Shown piece after piece: positions 8,486 to 17,274 of a DNA stretch of 45,971 bases. Below the pieces are notes generated by a model. It saw only the letters and a list, made by a program, of their open reading frames with translations, did not search any database and was not told where the DNA came from. The position numbers and the translations under genes are program-made. Positions within the stretch are counted from its first letter, which is position 1. Each line of letters begins with the position of its first letter. The DNA is taken from assembly GCF_003438495.1 (NCBI RefSeq), contig NZ_QSSH01000019.1:1-45971 (forward strand), given 5' to 3'. This stretch comes from Collinsella sp. TF05-9AC (GTDB taxonomy: Bacteria > Actinomycetota > Coriobacteriia > Coriobacteriales > Coriobacteriaceae).

Positions 8486-8523
8486 GGAGGGTGCCCTGCG
8501 TCGCGGGGTGCCCTCCTTTGTGC
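8486..8523 (+). terminator. Terminator after carbamate kinase
   Basis: An 11-bp stem (from GGAGGG at 8486 to CCCTCC at 8516, with two G-T pairs) and an 8-nt loop are followed by TTTGTG. It begins about 20 bases after the stop of the kinase gene and probably ends the ygeX-arcC transcript, at least in part. Confidence 0.6.
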
Positions 8524-8644
8524 TATGGAGAGCCAAGGGGCGTTCGCTGGAAAACGAGCGCATGCCTGTTCTGACGGAGTGCGAGCTTGGTATGGTGGGT
8601 ATAGCAACTATGGTGTCCAAGGTGGCCAGGGGAGGTTTGCGGAG

Positions 8645-9259
8645 ATGAAACTCGGTTGCGTGATTATGGCCTCGGGCGAGGGCAAGCGGTTTGGCTCCAA
8701 CAAGATGCTCGCCGATATCTATGGCGAGCCGCTGATTGCCCGGACCATCGATTCGGTTCCCCAGGGCTTCGATGTCGTGGTTTCGACGCGTTGGCCCGAG
8801 GTCGCCCGGATTTGTGAGGACAAGCATTGCCCGTGCGTGCTGCACGATGGCGAGCTGCGCAGCGAAAGCGTCCGTGCGGGCCTTTCGTGGGGAGTCGAAC
8901 GCAACTGGAAAGGCTACCTCTTTTTGCCGGGCGACCAGCCGCTCGTGAGTTCGGATTCTTTTGAGGCTATGGTTCGTGCATTTGACGAGTGTGGCCGCAA
9001 GCATCCGGTGCGTCTTGCGTGCAACGGTGAGCCTTCGAGCCCGGTGCTCTTTCCGGCGGAACTGTTCGATGCGCTCATGCGTCTTGAGGGCAAGGACGGC
9101 GGCGGTTCGATCCTCAAGGAGCGTACCGACGTGGTGCTGGTCGAGGCGCGTGCCTACGAGCTGTGGGATGTCGATACCGCCAAGGGACAGCGACGCATAG
9201 CGGAGCATATCGCCGCCTGCTCGTATTTTGATCGCGTGGCCAACTGCATAAATCAATAA
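8645..9259 (+). CDS. mocA: MocA-like nucleotidyltransferase (molybdenum cofactor cytidylyltransferase family)
   Basis: This 204-residue protein has the MobA/MocA NTP-transferase fold. The nucleotide-binding start MASGEGKRFGSNKML is a variant of GxGxRxGxxK, and the metal-binding LPGDQPLV and the terminal DVDT motif are present. MocA transfers CMP to molybdopterin, making the dinucleotide cofactor used by xanthine-dehydrogenase-type hydroxylases. ATG 8645 is chosen for the GGGGAGG upstream. It lies within genes for purine/ureide catabolism and for selenium-dependent hydroxylase maturation (yqeC, yqeB, the XdhC-like gene), so a cofactor role for such a hydroxylase is inferred. The exact nucleotide specificity cannot be read from sequence. 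Confidence 0.82.
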   Translation: MKLGCVIMASGEGKRFGSNKMLADIYGEPLIARTIDSVPQGFDVVVSTRWPEVARICEDKHCPCVLHDGELRSESVRAGLSWGVERNWKGYLFLPGDQPLVSSDSFEAMVRAFDECGRKHPVRLACNGEPSSPVLFPAELFDALMRLEGKDGGGSILKERTDVVLVEARAYELWDVDTAKGQRRIAEHIAACSYFDRVANCINQ

Positions 9260-9268
9260 GGAGCAATT

Positions 9269-10636
9269 ATGATCATCATCAAAAACGGCGCGCTCGTGAC
9301 GCCCCAGGGGCTTCGCCGCGCCGATCTTGCCATGGAGGGCGATAAGATCGTGCGGATCGCCGCGGCGATTGAGCCGGCCGAGGGCGATACCGTCGAGGAT
9401 GCCGCGGGCTGCTGGGTGTTTCCCGGCTTTATCGACGGCCACACACACATGCAGTGCTGGACCGGCATGGATTGGACAGCCGATAGCTTTGAGACCGGCA
9501 CGCGCGCGGCTGTCTGCGGCGGTACGACGACCATCGTGGACTACGCGACGGCCGATCGTGGCGTGACCATGCCCGATGCCTTGGCCGAGTGGCATCGCCG
9601 CGCCGACGGCACCTGCACGGCAAACTACGCCTTTCATATGGCACTCGCCGAGTGGAACGAGCGCAACCGCGCCGACCTTTTGGCCATGCGCGAGGCGGGC
9701 GTATCGTCGTTTAAGACCTACTTTGCCTATGACCACCTGCGCCTGGACGATGCCGAGACGCTCGAGGTGCTCGAGGAGCTCAAGCATATTGGCGGCATAC
9801 TGTGCGTGCATTGCGAGAACGGCACGCTGGTGAATGAGCTGCAGAAGCGCGTGTTTGAGCAAGGTATCCACGGGCCCGAGGGCCACGCGCTCAGCCGTCC
9901 GGACGTGTGCGAGGCCGAGGCAGTGAGCCGCCTGCTATATCTGGCGCACCTGGCCGGCGACGTACCGGTCAACGTGGTTCACCTTTCGACCAAGCTGGGG
10001 CTCGAGGCCATCCGTGCCGCCAAGGCGCGCGGGCAGAAGAATATCTATGTCGAGACCTGCCCTCAGTATCTGATGCTCGACGATACGTGCTATTTGGAGC
10101 AGGGCGAGGACGGCTTTGCGGGCGCCAAATATGTGATGAGCCCGCCGCTGCGCCATGCGGGCGACCGTGCGGCACTGCGCGAGGCGCTTGTGGCCGGCGA
10201 GGTCGATACGATCGCGACCGACCACTGCAGCTTTAACCTGCACGGGCAAAAGGACCGCGGGCGCGACGACTTCCGCGCGATTCCCAACGGCGGGCCCGGT
10301 GTGGAGCATCGCCCCGTCGCGATCGCTACGAGCTTTGAGGGACAGCTGGGTCCCGAGGATCTGTGCCGCTTGATGAGCGAGAACCCGGCGCGCGTCTTTG
10401 GCATGTATCCGCGCAAGGGATGTCTTGCCGAGGGCTCCGATGCCGATGTGTGCGTGTGGGATCCCAAGGCGCGCTGGACGATCAGCGCCGCGACGCAGCA
10501 TCAGGCCGTGGACTACACGCCGCTCGAGGGCTTTGAGGCGCACGGCCGCGCCAAGGCAGTGTTTGTGAACGGCGTGCTGGCCGCGTGCGACGGCGAGCCC
10601 ACCGGAGCCCAACCCGGCCGCTACGTCCCCCGCTAG
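9269..10636 (+). CDS. hyuA: D-hydantoinase / dihydropyrimidinase-type cyclic amidohydrolase
   Basis: This 455-residue enzyme of the amidohydrolase superfamily opens cyclic ureides (hydantoin, dihydropyrimidine or allantoin-like rings). The binuclear metal site is complete: H58 and H60 in GFIDGHTHMQ, K149 (the carboxylated lysine) in SSFKTYFAYD, H181 in CVHCENG, H238 in VVHLSTK and D318 in IATDHCSF. An AAGGAG site precedes the ATG by five bases, and the gene follows mocA after 9 bases, implying one transcript. Within the urate set, hyuA is the usual symbol for this hydrolase. Allantoinase, dihydropyrimidinase and phenylhydantoinase are close relatives, so the substrate remains open. Confidence 0.9.
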   Translation: MIIIKNGALVTPQGLRRADLAMEGDKIVRIAAAIEPAEGDTVEDAAGCWVFPGFIDGHTHMQCWTGMDWTADSFETGTRAAVCGGTTTIVDYATADRGVTMPDALAEWHRRADGTCTANYAFHMALAEWNERNRADLLAMREAGVSSFKTYFAYDHLRLDDAETLEVLEELKHIGGILCVHCENGTLVNELQKRVFEQGIHGPEGHALSRPDVCEAEAVSRLLYLAHLAGDVPVNVVHLSTKLGLEAIRAAKARGQKNIYVETCPQYLMLDDTCYLEQGEDGFAGAKYVMSPPLRHAGDRAALREALVAGEVDTIATDHCSFNLHGQKDRGRDDFRAIPNGGPGVEHRPVAIATSFEGQLGPEDLCRLMSENPARVFGMYPRKGCLAEGSDADVCVWDPKARWTISAATQHQAVDYTPLEGFEAHGRAKAVFVNGVLAACDGEPTGAQPGRYVPR

Positions 10637-10656
10637 CAGCAAAGATGCCGTGTCCC

Positions 10657-10735
10657 CTCCTCAGTTGCGGTGAAATACGGACTGTTTGCGGCCGTCGGGC
10701 GGCCAAACAGTCCGTATTTCACCGCAACTGAGGAG
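10657..10735. terminator. Perfect 31-bp inverted repeat between convergent hyuA and yqeC; bidirectional terminator or palindromic repeat
   Basis: The arms (10657-10687 and 10705-10735) are exact reverse complements with a 17-base GC-rich loop, so the full transcript would fold into one very long stem. The arms contain GCGGTGAAATACGGACTGTTT. A second, diverged copy lies at 13449-13515. Its place between two convergent genes fits a bidirectional terminator, while the second copy shows it belongs to a dispersed palindromic family. Confidence 0.85.
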
Positions 10736-10745
10736 ATGGGGCCGG

Positions 10746-11480
10746 CTACTTGAGGCTGCTGGCGACGACGGGGTGGTCGAGAGCTGCCTCGAAGCGGTCG
10801 GCCATCGTGGGGTCGCTGAGCGTGTCGACTTGGTTGAGCATGACGCGTGCGGTGCTGAGCTTCATCTCTTGCATCTCGGCATTGAGCACCTGGGCGACGC
10901 GCTCGGGCGTGGCGATGTCGGTGAGCTCGCAGCCGCAACGCTCGCAAAAGAGCTCGGGGCGGTGGACGGCTTCGTTGATGGGCTTGCTGAGCCCCGAGGC
11001 GCCGACGAGCCAGATGACGTTGGCCGTGCCGGCGGGAACGACCGGCTCCCACGGGGCATGCGCCTTGAGCGGGAGCCGCTTGCTGCCGTCCGCCTCGGCC
11101 AGGACGTAGTCAAAGCGCTGCGTCAGCTGGTCGAGCGGCTCGGCAGGGGAGGAGAGCTTGCCCGTCTGGGAGTCCAAGACACCTGTCTGGCAGATGCTTC
11201 CCCGCACAAGCCCCGCGCAGGCCTCGCAGGTGCAGCCTGGGGCGTGTGGGGCACCTGGCTTCCAAGGCGCGGCGTCCAGGCGACGATTCGACCCGTCCCA
11301 TGGCACGCCGGCAACGGGAAGCATATGCGTGGTGGTGCAGAGGAGCACGCGGCCGCCAGCGCGCATGAGCTCAAGACCCAGCGTTTTGAGCAACGTCGAC
11401 TTGCCGCCGCTGCCGATAATCGCGGTAATGCCCGGCTCGATCCTGAGCGCCGAGGCAAGATCGCCGCTAACCGTTTCCAT
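10746..11480 (-). CDS. yqeC: Selenium cofactor biosynthesis protein YqeC
   Basis: This 244-residue protein is of the YqeC family, an ATP-binding factor that travels with YqeB and selenium-dependent molybdenum hydroxylases. The N-terminal P-loop-like IIGSGGKSTLLKTLGLEL is followed by LCTTTHML. A Cys-rich segment (CTCEACAGLVRGSICQTG) and a second C-x2-C pair (ELFCERCGCEL) occur later and may bind metal or selenium. It diverges from yqeB with about 100 bp between starts. It is inferred to help install the labile selenium of a xanthine-dehydrogenase-like enzyme encoded outside this window. The ribosome site before ATG 11480 is weak (GGTGAAC). Confidence 0.85.
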   Translation of the reverse strand: METVSGDLASALRIEPGITAIIGSGGKSTLLKTLGLELMRAGGRVLLCTTTHMLPVAGVPWDGSNRRLDAAPWKPGAPHAPGCTCEACAGLVRGSICQTGVLDSQTGKLSSPAEPLDQLTQRFDYVLAEADGSKRLPLKAHAPWEPVVPAGTANVIWLVGASGLSKPINEAVHRPELFCERCGCELTDIATPERVAQVLNAEMQEMKLSTARVMLNQVDTLSDPTMADRFEAALDHPVVASSLK

Positions 11481-11582
11481 CTGTTCACCGCCGTATAATA
11501 CTGTGATAATAAATAATCATCAGAGTAGCGGTCGAACCGCTTTTGCTCTGCTCAAACCGTAGCACAGGGAGGTGCCCCGGGA

Positions 11583-12377
11583 ATGCTCGTTTATGTTCGC
11601 GGCGCCGGCGATATCGCCACGGGTGTCGCCGCTCGCTTGGTGCGCGCCGGCGTGTCGGTCGTTATGGCCGATATCGCGGTTCCCACGTGCATCCGCCGCA
11701 CAATCAGTTTTTGCGAGGCTATCCGCCTGGGCGAGGTCCAGGTCGAGGGCATTCGCGCTCGCTTGGCGCAGACGCCGGCAGAGGCGCTCGAGATTACCCA
11801 AGCGGGGGATGTTGCCGTCGTGGTGGACCCTCAGGCCAAGATGCTCGATGAGCTTAAACCCGCGGCTGTGGTCGACGCGATTCTGGCCAAGCGCAACCTG
11901 GGCACCACGCGCGACATGGCGCCTACCGTCATCGCCGTGGGGCCGGGCTTTACCGCGCCGGTCGATTGCGACGCCGTGGTCGAGACCATGCGCGGGCATT
12001 TTTTGGGCCGTGTCATTACCCAGGGCTCGCCCCAGCCCAACACGGGCGTGCCGGGCGTGATCGGCGGATACGGCAAGGAGCGTGTTATCCACAGCCCCGC
12101 CGCCGGCGTGTTTCGGTCCGACCGCGCAATCGGCGACATCGTGAGCGCCGGAGACGTGATTGGCTACGCGGACGATACGCCCATGTGCACGCAGATCGAT
12201 GGATGCCTGCGCGGGCTTTTGGCGAACGGCGTGCAGGTGACTGAGGGCTTTAAATGCGCCGATGTCGATCCGCGCGGCGATGCCAGCTATATCAACTACA
12301 TTTCGGACAAGGCGACGTCGGTCGGCGGCGGCGTGCTCGAGGCACTCGCTATGCTCACCGATATCTTTAGAGGATAG
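11583..12377 (+). CDS. yqeB: Selenium-dependent molybdenum hydroxylase accessory protein YqeB
   Basis: This 264-residue protein opens with the Rossmann-like YVRGAGDIATGVAARLVRAG, the hallmark of the YqeB/EF2563 family. The C-terminal half carries TQGSPQPNTGVPGVIGGYG and a segment of biotinyl-like fold (VFRSDRAIGDIVSAGDVIGY). GGGAGGTG precedes the ATG. Members are found only in genomes with selenium-dependent molybdenum hydroxylases, usually beside YqeC and XdhC-like proteins, as here. The role inferred is maturation of the selenium/molybdenum active site. The next gene starts nine bases after the stop, so they form an operon. Confidence 0.88.
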   Translation: MLVYVRGAGDIATGVAARLVRAGVSVVMADIAVPTCIRRTISFCEAIRLGEVQVEGIRARLAQTPAEALEITQAGDVAVVVDPQAKMLDELKPAAVVDAILAKRNLGTTRDMAPTVIAVGPGFTAPVDCDAVVETMRGHFLGRVITQGSPQPNTGVPGVIGGYGKERVIHSPAAGVFRSDRAIGDIVSAGDVIGYADDTPMCTQIDGCLRGLLANGVQVTEGFKCADVDPRGDASYINYISDKATSVGGGVLEALAMLTDIFRG

Positions 12378-12386
12378 AAGGCGGCA

Positions 12387-13430
12387 ATGGAAAAGCTCGA
12401 TGTTGTGAATGCGGCGCTTGCCGACCTGCGTGCTGGCGAGACGTGCGAGCTCGTGGTCGTGGCCGGCACGGCGGGGTCGTCGCCGCGCGGCGTGGGCGCT
12501 TGGATGGCCGTCTTTGCCGACGGCAGCCAGGCGGGCACTATCGGCGGCGGCAAGATTGAGCTCTTTGCGCTGGATGAGGCGCGCGAACTCCTGAGCGCGG
12601 GACAGTCGCGTCTGGTCCGCTACACCATGGGCGGCGAGAACTCCGATACCGGCATGATCTGCGGCGGAGCCATCTGCCTGTGCTATCTGCATCTGGATGC
12701 GACCCAGGCACCGTTGTTCCGGGAAATTGCCGACGTCTTGGTCTATCGGCGCATCGGCGACTTCGTCATCGACTTTGAGCCGTTTATCGCGAGCGCGCTC
12801 GAGGGCGATGTGGCCGAGTACCATGGCGAGGCATCGCGCCATACCATTGCGGGCTGCCCCGGGCTTTCACTGGTGGAGGAGGGGAGTAACGTCACCTACA
12901 CCAACGCTGCCTCTGAGATTCCCGCGGCGCATATCGAGACGCTCTGCCCCGAGGGCCTGACCTACATCTTTGGCTGCGGACACGTGGGCGCCGCGACGGC
13001 GCGCGTGCTCACGGCGGCGGGCTTTGCCGTCGTGGCCTGCGATGACCGCCCCGGCACGTTGACGCCCGAATGGGTGCCCGGTGTCTACGATCGTCGCCTG
13101 GTCGATTACAAGAACCTGAGCGAGCAGTGCCCCATCGGCCCGCGCGACCTGGTGGTCGTGGCCACAGCAGGCCACAAGTCCGATATCGACGTGGTGATTC
13201 AGGCCATGCACGCCAAGCCTGCCTACCTGGGCTGTCTGGGTTCGCGCCGCAAGACGGCCTTTGTGCGTGCCCGCCTGGAGCAGGAAGGCTTTACGCAGGA
13301 CCAGATCGACGAGCTGCACCTGCCGATCGGCGTTGCCATCGAGGCCGAGGACCCCGAGGAGATTGCCATCTCCATCGCCGCCGAGATGATTCACCTGCGC
13401 CGCACCAAAATCGTCCCCCGCAAGCGCTAA
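12387..13430 (+). CDS. XdhC/CoxI-family molybdenum hydroxylase maturation protein
   Basis: This 347-residue protein has the XdhC/CoxI N-terminal domain (AGTAGSSPRGVGAWMAV, then GGGKIE) and a C-terminal Rossmann domain (TYIFGCGHVGAATARVL). XdhC proteins carry the molybdenum cofactor to xanthine-dehydrogenase-type enzymes and support its sulfuration; in this family and context selenation is equally possible. It is the last gene of the catabolic/accessory cluster and ends 312 bp before rplE. No hydroxylase subunit is in the window, so its client is encoded elsewhere. Confidence 0.88.
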   Translation: MEKLDVVNAALADLRAGETCELVVVAGTAGSSPRGVGAWMAVFADGSQAGTIGGGKIELFALDEARELLSAGQSRLVRYTMGGENSDTGMICGGAICLCYLHLDATQAPLFREIADVLVYRRIGDFVIDFEPFIASALEGDVAEYHGEASRHTIAGCPGLSLVEEGSNVTYTNAASEIPAAHIETLCPEGLTYIFGCGHVGAATARVLTAAGFAVVACDDRPGTLTPEWVPGVYDRRLVDYKNLSEQCPIGPRDLVVVATAGHKSDIDVVIQAMHAKPAYLGCLGSRRKTAFVRARLEQEGFTQDQIDELHLPIGVAIEAEDPEEIAISIAAEMIHLRRTKIVPRKR

Positions 13431-13742
13431 TCCCCGTTCCCACCGATAAGTTGCGGTGAAATACGGATTGTTTAAGCCTGTAAGGCCGCCCAACAGTCCC
13501 TATTTCACCGCAACTGCTATTTGGGATCCATTTGTGCGGGGGAGTTGTGGAGTTGTGCAGGCAGACGAGGTTTTTCTGGAAATACGCTCCCGATGCGCGT
13601 ATAGTACCGATTGTTTTGTCGGCTCCTGCTGCGTCGAGTCCAAACCGCAAAATGCCATGAGCGGCGCGGATGCAGCCAGGAGGCACGAGGACAACCCATC
13701 GTGGCCACGCCCCGTGCTTAAAACCCCAAGAAGGAGTGAACA
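13431..13742. promoter_or_regulatory. Gap before rplE: palindromic repeat plus ribosomal operon promoter/leader
   Basis: The left part (13449-13515) is an imperfect copy of the GCGGTGAAATAC hairpin seen at 10657-10735, with arms 13449-13473 and 13491-13515. It may end the XdhC-like transcript. A TATAGT box at 13600-13605, with CTGGAA about 18 bases upstream, is a plausible promoter for the ribosomal operon. The following 130 bases form a leader without a long open frame, ending in AGAAGGAG before rplE. The leader may carry autoregulatory structure but I could not identify a known fold. Confidence 0.5.
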
Positions 13743-14300
13743 ATGGCAGAAGAGAAGTATATGCCGCGTCTGAAGACCAAGTACAACAACGAGGTCAAGC
13801 AGCAGCTTCAGGACAAGTTCCAGTACGAGAACGTCATGATGATCCCCAAGTTTGAGAAGATCGTCGTGAACATGGGTGTCGGCGAGGCCGCTACCGATTC
13901 CAAGGCCATCGACGGTGCCGTGCGCGACCTGCGCGCCATCACCGGCCAGCAGCCGATGATCACCCGTGCCCGCAAGTCCATCGCTACCTTCCGCCTGCGC
14001 GCTGGTATGCCGATCGGCTGCAAGGTTACCCTGCGTGGCGACCGTATGTGGGAGTTCTTCGATCGTCTGACCTCCGTCGCGATCCCCCGTATCCGCGACT
14101 TCCGCGGCATCTCCGCCAAGAGCTTCGACGGCCGTGGTAACTTCTCCATGGGCGTCACCGAGCAGCTCATCTTCCCCGAGATCGACTTCGACTCCGTCGA
14201 TCACCAGCGCGGTATGGACATCACTTTCGTGACCACCGCCAATACCGATGAGGAGGCCAAGGCCCTTCTGGACGCCTTCGGTTTCCCGTTCAAGAAATAG
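13743..14300 (+). CDS. rplE: 50S ribosomal protein L5 (uL5)
   Basis: This 185-residue uL5 binds 5S rRNA in the central protuberance. Family stretches are [37 protein letters not shown] and the C-terminal [26 protein letters not shown] precedes the ATG. In most bacteria rplE follows rplN-rplX directly; here it is the first gene after a 312-bp non-coding gap and an unrelated XdhC-like gene, so the spc operon seems to begin at rplE with its own promoter. Confidence 0.97.
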   Translation: MAEEKYMPRLKTKYNNEVKQQLQDKFQYENVMMIPKFEKIVVNMGVGEAATDSKAIDGAVRDLRAITGQQPMITRARKSIATFRLRAGMPIGCKVTLRGDRMWEFFDRLTSVAIPRIRDFRGISAKSFDGRGNFSMGVTEQLIFPEIDFDSVDHQRGMDITFVTTANTDEEAKALLDAFGFPFKK

Positions 14301-14379
14301 GTTCACCTGCCCTATAAGCGCCGTTCCCACAAGGGGGCGGCGCTTGGGGCGAACAATACTCTATGTGAGGAGGATATAA

Positions 14380-14565
14380 GTGGCTAAGACATCGATGATC
14401 GTCAAGTGCAATCGCAAGCAGAAGTTCTCTACTCGTGAGTACACGCGCTGCCAGCGCTGCGGCCGTCCGCACTCTGTGTACCGCAAGTTCGGCCTGTGCC
14501 GTGTCTGCTTCCGCGAGCTTGCACTCAAGGGCGAGCTTCCCGGCGTTAAGAAGGCCAGCTGGTAA
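14380..14565 (+). CDS. rpsZ: 30S ribosomal protein S14, zinc type (uS14)
   Basis: This 61-residue S14 is the short zinc-binding (type Z) form. The zinc knuckle is [20 protein letters not shown], with two Cys-x2-Cys pairs. Translation starts at GTG 14380, seven bases after GAGGAGG. It sits in the standard place between L5 and S8. No long S14 is seen here. Confidence 0.97.
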   Translation: MAKTSMIVKCNRKQKFSTREYTRCQRCGRPHSVYRKFGLCRVCFRELALKGELPGVKKASW

Positions 14566-14684
14566 GTCACTACCAGCGTTTCAAGCATCAGTTTGGAACA
14601 GGGAAAACGCGCTAAAAAGGCTTTGCCGTTAAGGGCGGCGAAGAACCAAGAGCACGTGTTCATCAAGAACGAAGGAGAATCTGT

Positions 14685-15083
14685 ATGAACCTTACAGACC
14701 CGATCGCAGATATGCTTACGCGCATCCGTAACGCTAACTCTGTGAACAAGGCCACGGTCTCCATGCCGAGCAGCAAGAAGCTCGTCGAGATCGCTCGTGT
14801 TCTGCACGAGGAGGGCTACATCGAGGGCTACGATGTCGAGGACACCGTTCCCCAGAAGACTCTGCACATCACGCTTAAGTATGGTCCCAAGAAGGCTAAG
14901 GTCATCAACGGCATCCGCCGCATTTCCAAGCCGGGCCTGCGTAAGTACACCGGCGTTGCCGACATGCCCCGCGTCCGCGGTGGCCTTGGTACCGCCATTA
15001 TTTCCACCAGCCATGGCGTCATGACCGACCGCGATGCTCGCAAGCACAACGTCGGCGGCGAGATCATCGCTTACGTCTGGTAA
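14685..15083 (+). CDS. rpsH: 30S ribosomal protein S8 (uS8)
   Basis: This 132-residue S8 binds the central domain of 16S rRNA. The start [17 protein letters not shown] and the C-terminal [20 protein letters not shown] are diagnostic. GAAGGAG lies before the ATG. In E. coli S8 also represses the spc operon by binding mRNA near rplE. The leader upstream of rplE here could be tested for such a site. Confidence 0.97.
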   Translation: MNLTDPIADMLTRIRNANSVNKATVSMPSSKKLVEIARVLHEEGYIEGYDVEDTVPQKTLHITLKYGPKKAKVINGIRRISKPGLRKYTGVADMPRVRGGLGTAIISTSHGVMTDRDARKHNVGGEIIAYVW

Positions 15084-15116
15084 TTCGCTCGGTAGGTAGA
15101 AGGAAAGGAGATCACC

Positions 15117-15653
15117 GTGTCTCGTATCGGTAATAAGCCTGTCCAGATTCCCGCCGGAGTCGAAGTGGCAGTCAACGGCAACAACGTTGTCGTCAAGGGC
15201 CCCAAGGGCCAGCTCGAGCTCGATGTCTTTGAGAAGCTCGCTATCAACGTCGAGGACAACGTCCTCACCGTTTCCCGTCCCGACGACGAGCGTGAGACCC
15301 GTGCCCGCCACGGCCTCACCCGTGCCCTCATCCACAACATGGTTGTTGGCGTTTCCGAGGGCTTCGAGAAGAAGCTCGAGCTCGCCGGCGTCGGTTACCG
15401 CGTGCAGCAGAAGGGCAAGAACCTCGAGTTCTCCCTGGGCTTCTCGCACCCCGTGATCGTCGAGGCTCCCGAGGGCATCACCTTCGAGGTTCCCGACAAC
15501 ACCCACGTGAACGTCAAGGGTATCAACAAGCAGCAGGTCGGTCAGATCGCCGCTGAGATCCGCGGCCATCGTCCTCCCGAGCCTTACAAGGGCAAGGGTA
15601 TCCACTACGTTGGCGAGCACATCCGCCGCAAGCTGGGTAAGGCCGCCAAGTAG
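15117..15653 (+). CDS. rplF: 50S ribosomal protein L6 (uL6)
   Basis: This 178-residue L6 sits near the factor-binding site of the large subunit. It begins [15 protein letters not shown] from a GTG start at 15117, just after AAAGGAG. The C-terminal rRNA-binding motif [21 protein letters not shown] is present. Length and position (S8-L6-L18) are standard. Confidence 0.97.
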   Translation: MSRIGNKPVQIPAGVEVAVNGNNVVVKGPKGQLELDVFEKLAINVEDNVLTVSRPDDERETRARHGLTRALIHNMVVGVSEGFEKKLELAGVGYRVQQKGKNLEFSLGFSHPVIVEAPEGITFEVPDNTHVNVKGINKQQVGQIAAEIRGHRPPEPYKGKGIHYVGEHIRRKLGKAAK

Positions 15654-15728
15654 TCGTAACCGACTCACTCGCATAAGACCAGTACCCCGTCAGGTGCTGG
15701 CAAGATCAACCTTTTTAGGAGTTTACGT

Positions 15729-16097
15729 ATGAACAAGCATAAGGCGAAGCTGGAAGGCCTCAAGCGTCGTCAGCGTCGTGTTCGCGGCAAGGTCTCGGGT
15801 ACCTCCGAGCGTCCGCGTCTTCGCGTGACCCGTACTAACGCCAACATCTATGCCCAGATCATCGACGACAGCAAGGGCTCCAGCCTGACGCTCGTCTCTG
15901 CCTCGACCCTCGAGGCCGAGTTCAAGGGCACCCACACCTCGAACAAGGAGGCTGCGGAGAAGGTCGGTCAGCTCGTTGGCAAGCGCGCCATCGAGGCCGG
16001 CATCACCAAGGTCGCCTTCGATCGCGGTGGCCGTATCTACCATGGCCGCGTCAAGGCCCTCGCCGACGGTGCTCGTGCCGCCGGTCTCGAGTTCTAG
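15729..16097 (+). CDS. rplR: 50S ribosomal protein L18 (uL18)
   Basis: This 122-residue 5S-rRNA-binding protein has the basic start [21 protein letters not shown] and the C-terminal [20 protein letters not shown] typical of uL18. The ATG at 15729 follows TTAGGAG. S5 starts 14 bases after its stop. Confidence 0.97.
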   Translation: MNKHKAKLEGLKRRQRRVRGKVSGTSERPRLRVTRTNANIYAQIIDDSKGSSLTLVSASTLEAEFKGTHTSNKEAAEKVGQLVGKRAIEAGITKVAFDRGGRIYHGRVKALADGARAAGLEF

Positions 16098-16111
16098 GAG
16101 GTATGTAGCAC

Positions 16112-16636
16112 ATGGCTCGTAATCAGAAGCAGCAGCGCGAGGCCTCCGAGTTCGAGGAGCGCGTCGTTTACATCAACCGCGTGTCGAAGACCGTCAAGGG
16201 TGGTCGTCGCATGAGCCTCGTCGCTCTCGTCGTCGTTGGCGACGGCAAGGGCAACGTCGGCGTTGGCATGGGCAAGTCCGCTGAGGTGCCCATGGCCATC
16301 TCCAAGGCGTCTCTCGATGCCAAGAAGAACATGTTCCACGTGCCGGTGACCGATCAGGGCACCATTCCGCACGAGGTTCTCGGTCACTTTGGTGCCGGCC
16401 GCATCATCATCAAGCCCGCTGTCGAGGGTACCGGCGTTATCGCCGGCGGCGCTGTGCGTCCCCTCTTCGAGCTTGCTGGCATCAAGAACGTCCTGTCCAA
16501 GTCCCTCGGTACCGACAACGGCCTCAACATCATCAAGGCTGCCGTCGAGGGCCTCAAGGAGCTCTCTAGCCCTGAGGACGTCGCGGCTCGCCGTGGCCTG
16601 ACGGTCTCCGAGATGTTCGTCGGTAAGGAGAACTAA
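16112..16636 (+). CDS. rpsE: 30S ribosomal protein S5 (uS5)
   Basis: This 174-residue S5 forms part of the mRNA entry channel and influences decoding fidelity. The dsRNA-binding N-terminal domain contains [17 protein letters not shown], the usual site of spectinomycin-resistance changes, followed by [14 protein letters not shown]. The C-terminal domain has [27 protein letters not shown] precedes the start. L30 begins two bases after the stop. Confidence 0.97.
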   Translation: MARNQKQQREASEFEERVVYINRVSKTVKGGRRMSLVALVVVGDGKGNVGVGMGKSAEVPMAISKASLDAKKNMFHVPVTDQGTIPHEVLGHFGAGRIIIKPAVEGTGVIAGGAVRPLFELAGIKNVLSKSLGTDNGLNIIKAAVEGLKELSSPEDVAARRGLTVSEMFVGKEN

Positions 16637-16638
16637 GC

Positions 16639-16821
16639 ATGGCTGACACCATCAAGATCAAGCAGGTCCGCAGCACCAACGGTTGCAAGCAGGACCAGGT
16701 CCGTACTGTCCGTGCCCTCGGTCTCCACAGGATCCGCGAGGTTCGCGAGATTGCTGACAACGAGTCCGTCCGCGGCATGATCTTCAAGGTCAAGCACCTT
16801 GTCGAGATTGTAGAGGAGTAG
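16639..16821 (+). CDS. rpmD: 50S ribosomal protein L30 (uL30)
   Basis: This 60-residue protein has the family core IKIKQVRSTNGCKQDQ and HRIREV. Its ribosome site (TAAGGAG) lies inside the end of rpsE, and three bases separate it from rplO, consistent with coupled translation. Confidence 0.96.
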   Translation: MADTIKIKQVRSTNGCKQDQVRTVRALGLHRIREVREIADNESVRGMIFKVKHLVEIVEE

Positions 16822-16824
16822 CAA

Positions 16825-17274
16825 ATGCAGCTTCACGATCTTACTCCCGCGCCCGGTTCCACCAAGAACCGCAAGCGCGTCGGCCGTGGCAATTCTTCGG
16901 GTCACGGCACCACTTCTGGCCGCGGTCAGAAGGGCCAGGGTTCCCGCTCTGGCGGCACCAAGGGTGCCGGCTTCGAGGGTGGCCAGACTCCGCTGGCCAT
17001 GCGCCTTCCCAAGCTTCCGGGCTTCCGCAACCCCCGTCGTATCGAGTACACCGCTGTTAACGTTGAGCGTCTCGAGCGCAAGTTCGAGGACGGCGCTGTG
17101 ATCGACGGTGCCGCTCTTAAGGCCGCTCGCATCACCAAGAGCGAGTTCGAGCCCGTCAAGGTGCTCGGCAATGGTGAGCTCACCAAGAAGTTCACGGTCA
17201 AGGTCGACAAGGTCAGCGCTTCTGCGCAGGCCAAGATCGAGGCCGCCGGCGGAAAGGTCGAGCTGCCGTGCTAA
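16825..17274 (+). CDS. rplO: 50S ribosomal protein L15 (uL15)
   Basis: This 149-residue L15 begins [22 protein letters not shown]. It has the Gly/Arg-rich extended segment ([13 protein letters not shown]) that threads into 23S rRNA. Its last seven bases overlap the GTG start of secY, which suggests coupled translation. Confidence 0.97.
   Translation: MQLHDLTPAPGSTKNRKRVGRGNSSGHGTTSGRGQKGQGSRSGGTKGAGFEGGQTPLAMRLPKLPGFRNPRRIEYTAVNVERLERKFEDGAVIDGAALKAARITKSEFEPVKVLGNGELTKKFTVKVDKVSASAQAKIEAAGGKVELPC

Noticed and set aside
7499..9886. Very long open frame on the minus strand opposite carbamate kinase, mocA and hyuA
   Set aside because: It is antisense to three well-identified genes, and its composition is the mirror image of G/C-biased codons. 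No ribosome site or family match.
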